From Fimbriimonadales bacterium (GTDB lineage Bacteria > Armatimonadota > Fimbriimonadia > Fimbriimonadales > GBS-DC): a DNA stretch of 9,902 nucleotides. The stretch spans positions 1 through 9,902 of the forward strand of contig JANXCK010000268.1 of NCBI GenBank assembly GCA_025060055.1, given 5' to 3'. The translations under genes and the position numbers were made by a program. Shown in pieces: positions 5,741 through 9,902 of the stretch (the stretch's first letter is position 1; every line of letters starts with the position of its first letter). Under the pieces are notes generated by a model. It was not told where the DNA came from. It saw only the letters and a program-made list of their open reading frames with translations, and ran no database searches.

Positions 5741-7837
5741 TTATTCCATAACGCGCACTGTCAGCGTAATCACGATTTCCGATTTCTCGCGCGTGGTGCT
5801 GGTGCGCCGAAACAGATAGCCCAGAAACGGCAAATCACCGAGAACAGGTACTTTTTGGATGTTCTTGATGTCGGCTTCGCGAATCAGCCCACCAATGACT
5901 ACCGTCTCGCCATCGTTGACGCGGATTGTGGTCTCTGCTTTGCGTCGTGCTACTTGTGGCAGTTGCCCGCCCGCTGGCACTGGCAAAAACCCCGTGATTA
6001 CACTTACCTCAGGCTCGATCTGTAAGGTGATGGAGTTATCTTCGTGTACGCGCGGTAGCACATTCAAGATGATGCCCGCCTGTACCGAGTCCGTTTGCAC
6101 GTTGACGCCTTGAGGCGTCTGCTGGATGATTTTGACATAGTTCACTTCGTCACCGATGAAGATGGTCGCAGGGCGTCCGTCTAAGGTAGCCACGCGTGGG
6201 TTCGCCAGCAATCGGTTGCGCCGATCTTCCAGAAGGGCATTTAGCTTGACCGTGAAGTCAATAGGCTTTTTAAGGAAGCTGAAGTCTATCCTCAAATCGC
6301 CGTCACGATTGAACCCACCCCTTTGCTGCGTGGGATATTTGGTGTTGCCTGAGATAGGGAGCGGGTGTCCGTTCGCTTCGCGATCTAACCGATGGACTTC
6401 GCGGGACTGTAAAAATTCCCAGCTTATGCCCAACGACTTGAGGCTGTTTTCGGACACATCCAGCACGCGTGCTTCGATCAGCACTTGCGGCTGTTTCACA
6501 TCGACTTTGCGCAGCAGTTCGAGGGCGCGCAGCACTTCGCGTGCTGTGCCCACCAGCACAAGCATGTTCGGCGGTTGGCTGGCTTGCGTGTTGTTGGAGC
6601 CACCGCCCACCTGCATCGGTGCGCCCATCTGCTGCGCGGTCGCGCTGGGCGTCTCGCCCCCTGTCATGTTGCCTGAGGTGCCACCTCCGCCCGCTCCGCC
6701 ACGACTAAGCAGCGCGTCGGGTCCTAACGACACCTGCACGCTCGGCACTAACTGGTTGACAATCCGCGCCAGATCGCGCGAGTCGGCATACTTAACGCGG
6801 TAGACCTCTGTTACAATCTCCACGCTGCCTGTGAGCTGCTGCTCGAAGGCGTATGCTGCTTCTTTAGCGCGCTCGACAGTTTCTGCCTCGCCCTCAATCA
6901 GCAGGTATGTCGCGTCCTTCTCGTTGGAGGGCGTGATTTTGAGTTCGGGGAAACGCGCACTCAGGTAGGTCGCGATGTCGCTGGGCTTGGCGACCTTGAA
7001 GGTCAAGGCTTCTACCGCGCGTGGCTTGGGCGGCTCAGGAGGCTTAGGCGGCTCTTCAGGGCGGAACGCCTTCAGCGATGCCTCCGTGCCCACCACATAG
7101 GTGTTGTCGATTTTTTCGTACCGATAGCCACTCAGGCGCGTGATTAGGTTCAACGACTCTTCGACCGTGAGACGGCTGAGGCTCACTGTGACTGTGCCTT
7201 TCACATCGGGCGCGGTGATGATGTTCGCGCCTGACTGGATTGCTAACGCTTTCAGCACATCACCAATCTCGGCGTTCACGAAATCCAAAGAGATGAGTAC
7301 GCGCGAGGGCGCAGGAGGCGCGGCTGTGGCGACAGTGCGCGGTTCATCGGGTTCAGGCGCATGCGTGCGAGGTGGCACGGTCTGCGTACTGGCGATAAGG
7401 TTCTGCTGCGGTTCGGGAATCGGCTCCAGTGGTGGCGGCGTCTCACTGGCGATGTCGGATGCTTGTGGTTTGCCCAGCCGCACTTGCCAGCCCGTAGGGG
7501 TTTGCTCCACTGTGTAGGGCTGCGTGCCGCGCATCGTGATGACCACGCGTACTTTGGGCGGGCGACTGCTGAACCAACCGTAGCGGAGTTTGAGCGCGTG
7601 CGGTGTCTTGAGCGTGCGTTCGTCCCCGCGTCCGCGCAGTCGCGCGCGGAAATCCATCACCAGAAACTGTCGGCGCCACACATTCACTGCGGGGCGCGAT
7701 AACCGTTCGCCCGAAATCGTAATCAGGGTCTGTCCCCGCTCCTGCGAAACGCTCACGGACTGCACCACCTGCGCGAAACCTACCGCAGGCAGCAGCACTC
7801 CAAACAACCAAAGCAATCGAGCACTGCAAGTTGTCAT
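5741..7837 (-). CDS. pilQ: Type IV pilus secretin PilQ
   Basis: A 698-residue outer-membrane secretin, the pore through which the pilus passes. Order of parts: signal peptide 1-22; AMIN domain (peptidoglycan binding) about 26-122; Pro-rich linker 124-178; STN domain 181-250; a second PPKPPEPPKP linker 261-272; N-domains about 277-335 and 339-448; secretin core about 449-698. The second N-domain is broken by a Gly/Ser/Met/Gln-rich insert at 377-425. The core shows NRLLANPRVATLDGRPA (541-557), the gate region and the signature GETVVIGGLIRE (643-654) followed by VPVLGDLPFLGYLF (663-676). Length and layout match PilQ rather than the type II secretin GspD, mainly because of the AMIN domain. The start ATG overlaps the stop of the upstream gene by ATGA, with GGAGG at 7847-7851. 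Confidence 0.95.
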   Translation of the reverse strand: MTTCSARLLWLFGVLLPAVGFAQVVQSVSVSQERGQTLITISGERLSRPAVNVWRRQFLVMDFRARLRGRGDERTLKTPHALKLRYGWFSSRPPKVRVVITMRGTQPYTVEQTPTGWQVRLGKPQASDIASETPPPLEPIPEPQQNLIASTQTVPPRTHAPEPDEPRTVATAAPPAPSRVLISLDFVNAEIGDVLKALAIQSGANIITAPDVKGTVTVSLSRLTVEESLNLITRLSGYRYEKIDNTYVVGTEASLKAFRPEEPPKPPEPPKPRAVEALTFKVAKPSDIATYLSARFPELKITPSNEKDATYLLIEGEAETVERAKEAAYAFEQQLTGSVEIVTEVYRVKYADSRDLARIVNQLVPSVQVSLGPDALLSRGGAGGGGTSGNMTGGETPSATAQQMGAPMQVGGGSNNTQASQPPNMLVLVGTAREVLRALELLRKVDVKQPQVLIEARVLDVSENSLKSLGISWEFLQSREVHRLDREANGHPLPISGNTKYPTQQRGGFNRDGDLRIDFSFLKKPIDFTVKLNALLEDRRNRLLANPRVATLDGRPATIFIGDEVNYVKIIQQTPQGVNVQTDSVQAGIILNVLPRVHEDNSITLQIEPEVSVITGFLPVPAGGQLPQVARRKAETTIRVNDGETVVIGGLIREADIKNIQKVPVLGDLPFLGYLFRRTSTTREKSEIVITLTVRVME

Positions 7838-8487
7838 GGCTTGTTGCCTCCGTTCGGCGTTGTCGATTCGCCCACGCGCACGGTGATTTGCTGCTTGCCC
7901 TTACGCAAGGTCACGACACCCCGCTGGATGTTGACCACGCGCCAGCCGTCCTCCAGCGGGTCGCCAGGCTTGACGAAGCGTCGGCGCCCTTCCGAGTCGG
8001 CGAGAATGGCGACTGAATGGGGTCCTTGCACAACGCCCGTGACAGTGTAGTGGGGACGTTCGGGTTCGGGTGGCGGCGTGTTCTCCGCTGGCTGCAAGCC
8101 CAGCTGTCCGCCTGGCAGCGTCATTGGCGGGATGGGGGGTGTTCCTGTGATTTCGCGGCGCGGCGCAGGCGTTCTGCGTACCACTTTGTTGCCTTCGGCA
8201 GGTTGTCGCGCCACTTGAATGGTGGGGCGGAACGGGTCGCGTGGCGCAAGCGGCGGCAGTTGTACGCCCGTTGCGGGGGAGGGAACCGTTGGCGCAGCGG
8301 CGCCACCGCTCGCACGAGCAGACGCCGATGACTGTGCCTGCGCAGGCGCAGGCGCACCGCCGCCCCCGAACAGCCCGCCAAACTGCACCACCCCAACGGT
8401 GACTAACACGCCCAACAGCGCCAACAGAAGGAGCAGTTGCTTCGAGTTCGCCCGCTTTTTCGCCGTCTCGCCAGAAGCGTTCGCCAT
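7834..8487 (-). CDS. pilP: PilP/GspC-like pilus assembly protein
   Basis: A 217-residue protein that should bridge the inner-membrane PilN/PilO pair and the PilQ secretin. It has a short cytosolic N-terminus, a membrane segment at about 17-38, a long Gly/Ala/Pro linker, RDPFRP (83-88), a further Pro-rich stretch, and a compact beta domain (147-205, YTVTGVV ... FVKPGDPLEDGWRVVNIQ ... VTLRKG) like the periplasmic domain of PilP and GspC. Classical PilP is a lipoprotein; this one has no lipobox and is anchored by a helix, as GspC is, so the symbol rests on position and domain. ATG 8487 is used since AGGAGG (8493-8498) is 5 nt upstream and it begins just 1 nt after pilO ends; an in-frame GTG at 8511 would add 8 residues and has no better site. 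Confidence 0.82.
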   Translation of the reverse strand: MANASGETAKKRANSKQLLLLLALLGVLVTVGVVQFGGLFGGGGAPAPAQAQSSASARASGGAAAPTVPSPATGVQLPPLAPRDPFRPTIQVARQPAEGNKVVRRTPAPRREITGTPPIPPMTLPGGQLGLQPAENTPPPEPERPHYTVTGVVQGPHSVAILADSEGRRRFVKPGDPLEDGWRVVNIQRGVVTLRKGKQQITVRVGESTTPNGGNKP

Positions 8488-8488
8488 C

Positions 8489-9124
8489 TTAGCCTCCTGT
8501 GGATGCAACACTGGAGCGCGGCTGCGCCGACTGAAAAATGAACGCCTTCACCACCATCCGAATCTCCAAATCAGGGTTCTCTGGCGACTGCTCCGTGCCC
8601 GACTTCGCTTGCGCGTTCAGGCTCTGCACCGCTAAGATTTTCGGAAAAGTTTCCAGCGTCTTGAGTAGGCTCATCAGATTCCAGAACTTGCCGCGCAGCT
8701 GAATCTCGAACAGCTGCTCTTGATATGCCTTAGCGACGGGGTTCTGCGTGTTGCTGGCAGCATTTGCAGACCCTTGCTGGATTTGAGGGCGAATTGAGAC
8801 AATCTGCAAGTTGCGTCCGGTAGCAGTTTGTTCAAACTGTTTGAGCATCGTGGGCACATAGGCAGCTTCGCTGACGCCGCGTTCCAGGAACTGCAGTTCG
8901 CGCTGTGTGTTTTGCAGCTGTTCTTGGGCGTGGCGCAGTTGCGTGGCGGCTTGTTGGGCTTTCTCCAACTCCTGCTGGCGTTCTTGCAGCTGGGCGCGCA
9001 GGTCTTGGGTCATGCTCCACGGCAGGTAGAGGCTGCCCAGCCCCGTGAGCAAAGTGCCCGCGATTGCCAGCCCCAGCAGTTTCGAGGCGCGTTGCGCCCG
9101 CTGCAGGCGTCTACTGACTGCCAC
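8489..9124 (-). CDS. pilO: Type IV pilus inner-membrane protein PilO
   Basis: A 211-residue inner-membrane protein. Cytosolic basic start, one membrane helix (about 16-36), a periplasmic coiled coil rich in Gln/Glu/Leu (39-85), then an alpha/beta domain (about 88-198) of the ferredoxin-like type usual for PilO. The motifs FEIQLRGKFWNLMSLLKTLETFPKILAVQSL (139-169) are typical. PilO pairs with PilN to form the alignment platform between the cytosolic PilM/motor and the secretin. It begins with GTG at 9124, supported by GGAGG (9131-9135) with 6-nt spacing, and overlaps the 3' end of pilN by 14 bp. A GspM-type role is less likely given pilN and pilQ next to it. Confidence 0.9.
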   Translation of the reverse strand: MAVSRRLQRAQRASKLLGLAIAGTLLTGLGSLYLPWSMTQDLRAQLQERQQELEKAQQAATQLRHAQEQLQNTQRELQFLERGVSEAAYVPTMLKQFEQTATGRNLQIVSIRPQIQQGSANAASNTQNPVAKAYQEQLFEIQLRGKFWNLMSLLKTLETFPKILAVQSLNAQAKSGTEQSPENPDLEIRMVVKAFIFQSAQPRSSVASTGG

Positions 9125-9713
9125 TGCGTGCCTCCTTCGGTTCGGGCTGCGCCGTGCCCTTGATGTGCGCGGTAATCTGGAACTCGACGGCGGTCTGCTG
9201 CTCGCCCAAGGTGCGCTCTTGGCTGTAATCCAGGCGCACCTGCTCCAGTTCGGGATGCTGGTTCAGACGCAGCATGAACTCGCCGACCAGTTGCTGGGTC
9301 GCCGCGATGCCCTTGAGCGTAATCTCCAGCGGTTTTTTGGGGTCGCTGCGTTTGCCCAGCTCCGCGCCGGTGAGGAAGCAGTTCTCAGGGGTGTGTTGCG
9401 CGAAGTGCTGGAACAGCTGCTGCCAGCGCCCTGTATCTTTGCGGGCATTTTGCAGTGTGCTGACCAGCGGTTGGAGCGCGCTCAGTTCGGCTTGCACACG
9501 CTGCAGCTGTTGCACGGTGGGGCGTAGCTTCACAATTTGCTCCTCGACTTGGGCGCGTTGCAGGGTGAGCGCGCCTGCGTACAGCAGCAGTCCCACCCAG
9601 CCTACGCCGATGAGTGTCGCTGTGCCCAGCCAACCTAATCCCAGCAGGCGCACTTTGCGCTCCGCTACGCGCTTGAGTTGTTGTTCCTGCGCAATCAGGT
9701 TGATGACCGCCAT
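9111..9713 (-). CDS. pilN: Type IV pilus inner-membrane protein PilN
   Basis: A 200-residue protein with the hallmark N-terminal INL motif (MAVINLIAQE), which in other bacteria docks into a groove of cytosolic PilM. A membrane helix at about 25-50 is followed by a periplasmic coiled coil (52-92) and an alpha/beta domain (about 97-186) containing LEITLKGIAATQQLVGEFMLRL (129-150). Length matches PilN. ATG 9713 is preceded by AGGAGG (9720-9725) at 6 nt. That site overlaps the pilM stop codon, so translation of the two genes is coupled. One Cys (112) lies in the periplasmic part. The C-terminal tail PEPKEARSGSQ is probably unstructured. Confidence 0.92.
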   Translation of the reverse strand: MAVINLIAQEQQLKRVAERKVRLLGLGWLGTATLIGVGWVGLLLYAGALTLQRAQVEEQIVKLRPTVQQLQRVQAELSALQPLVSTLQNARKDTGRWQQLFQHFAQHTPENCFLTGAELGKRSDPKKPLEITLKGIAATQQLVGEFMLRLNQHPELEQVRLDYSQERTLGEQQTAVEFQITAHIKGTAQPEPKEARSGSQ

Positions 9714-9724
9714 CGTTTGCCTCC

Positions 9725-9901
9725 TTACGCAGCAGCGTCCGCTGGCGTGGACTCCGTTTCGGCACGCGGCTGTGCAAACGGCTGTGCCATCTCCAGTGGC
9801 GCCAGCGCAGTGCCCAACACAGTCGCCCAGCGAACCCCGCCCTCCAGCTCAGCCAGATGCACCTGAACTGGCTCCACGATGTCGCTTGCAAACGGATCGA
9901 G
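9725..9901 (-). CDS. pilM: Pilus assembly ATPase-like PilM, C-terminal end
   Basis: The last 58 codons of a gene running off the right edge, ending at TAA 9725-9727. Near its end is the segment VRWATVLGTALAPLE (23-37 of the fragment), similar to the GLAL-type C-terminal helix of PilM, an actin-like cytosolic protein that binds the PilN tail. LDPFASDIVEPVQVHLAELE precedes it. The last 20 residues (from MAQPFAQP) are an Ala/Pro-rich tail. Identification rests mainly on position before pilN and on the GTAL-like end; the nucleotide-binding part is outside the window. Confidence 0.72.
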   Translation of the reverse strand, partial: LDPFASDIVEPVQVHLAELEGGVRWATVLGTALAPLEMAQPFAQPRAETESTPADAAA

Positions 9902-9902
9902 C

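Noticed and set aside
5741..7837. Type II secretion secretin GspD instead of PilQ.
   Set aside because: The N-terminal AMIN domain and the pilM/N/O neighbours point to a type IV pilus secretin.

Overview
The window looks like chromosomal DNA from a GC-rich, diderm (two-membrane) bacterium that is not a proteobacterium. The evidence is a type IV pilus assembly operon with an outer-membrane secretin, two lipoproteins, and a secreted protein with a PEP-CTERM sorting signal. The mix of a PEP-CTERM protein, a pilMNO-PilP-like-pilQ order and GC-rich palindromic intergenic repeats made me think of Armatimonadota. That is an impression, not proof, and Planctomycetota or a related group is possible.

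Left part (1-811): the end of an alpha/beta hydrolase gene on the + strand, then a complete tRNA-Glu(TTC) on the - strand with a recognisable sigma-70-type promoter. Next comes a 132-bp nested palindromic element (560-691) that looks like a MITE or REP-type dispersed repeat.

Plus-strand block (812-3900): a class III PLP aminotransferase close to the putrescine/acetylornithine group, followed 7 bp later by a membrane protein of unknown function with an N-terminal zinc-ribbon-like Cys cluster. After that is a PEP-CTERM protein with its own regulatory region. This region carries a near-consensus sigma-54 (-24/-12) promoter and a short hairpin just before the ribosome binding site. The PEP-CTERM protein also has paired FC and Q-x3-W motifs that could form an internal Cys-Gln thioester.

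Convergent spacer (3901-4161): no gene, but an 11-bp-stem hairpin and several palindromic repeat units, probably transcription-ending or dispersed-repeat sequence.

Minus-strand block (9901-4162, read right to left): a tightly packed operon of pilM (3' end only), pilN, pilO, a PilP/GspC-like gene, pilQ and two lipoproteins. Genes overlap or nearly touch, and each complete gene has a clear GGAGG-type ribosome binding site. PilM, N, O and the PilP-like protein should form the inner-membrane alignment platform linking the pilus motor to the PilQ secretin pore. The two lipoproteins appear to be diverged paralogues of one another. Their place directly after pilQ suggests a link to the secretin or pilus, but no function can be read from their sequences.
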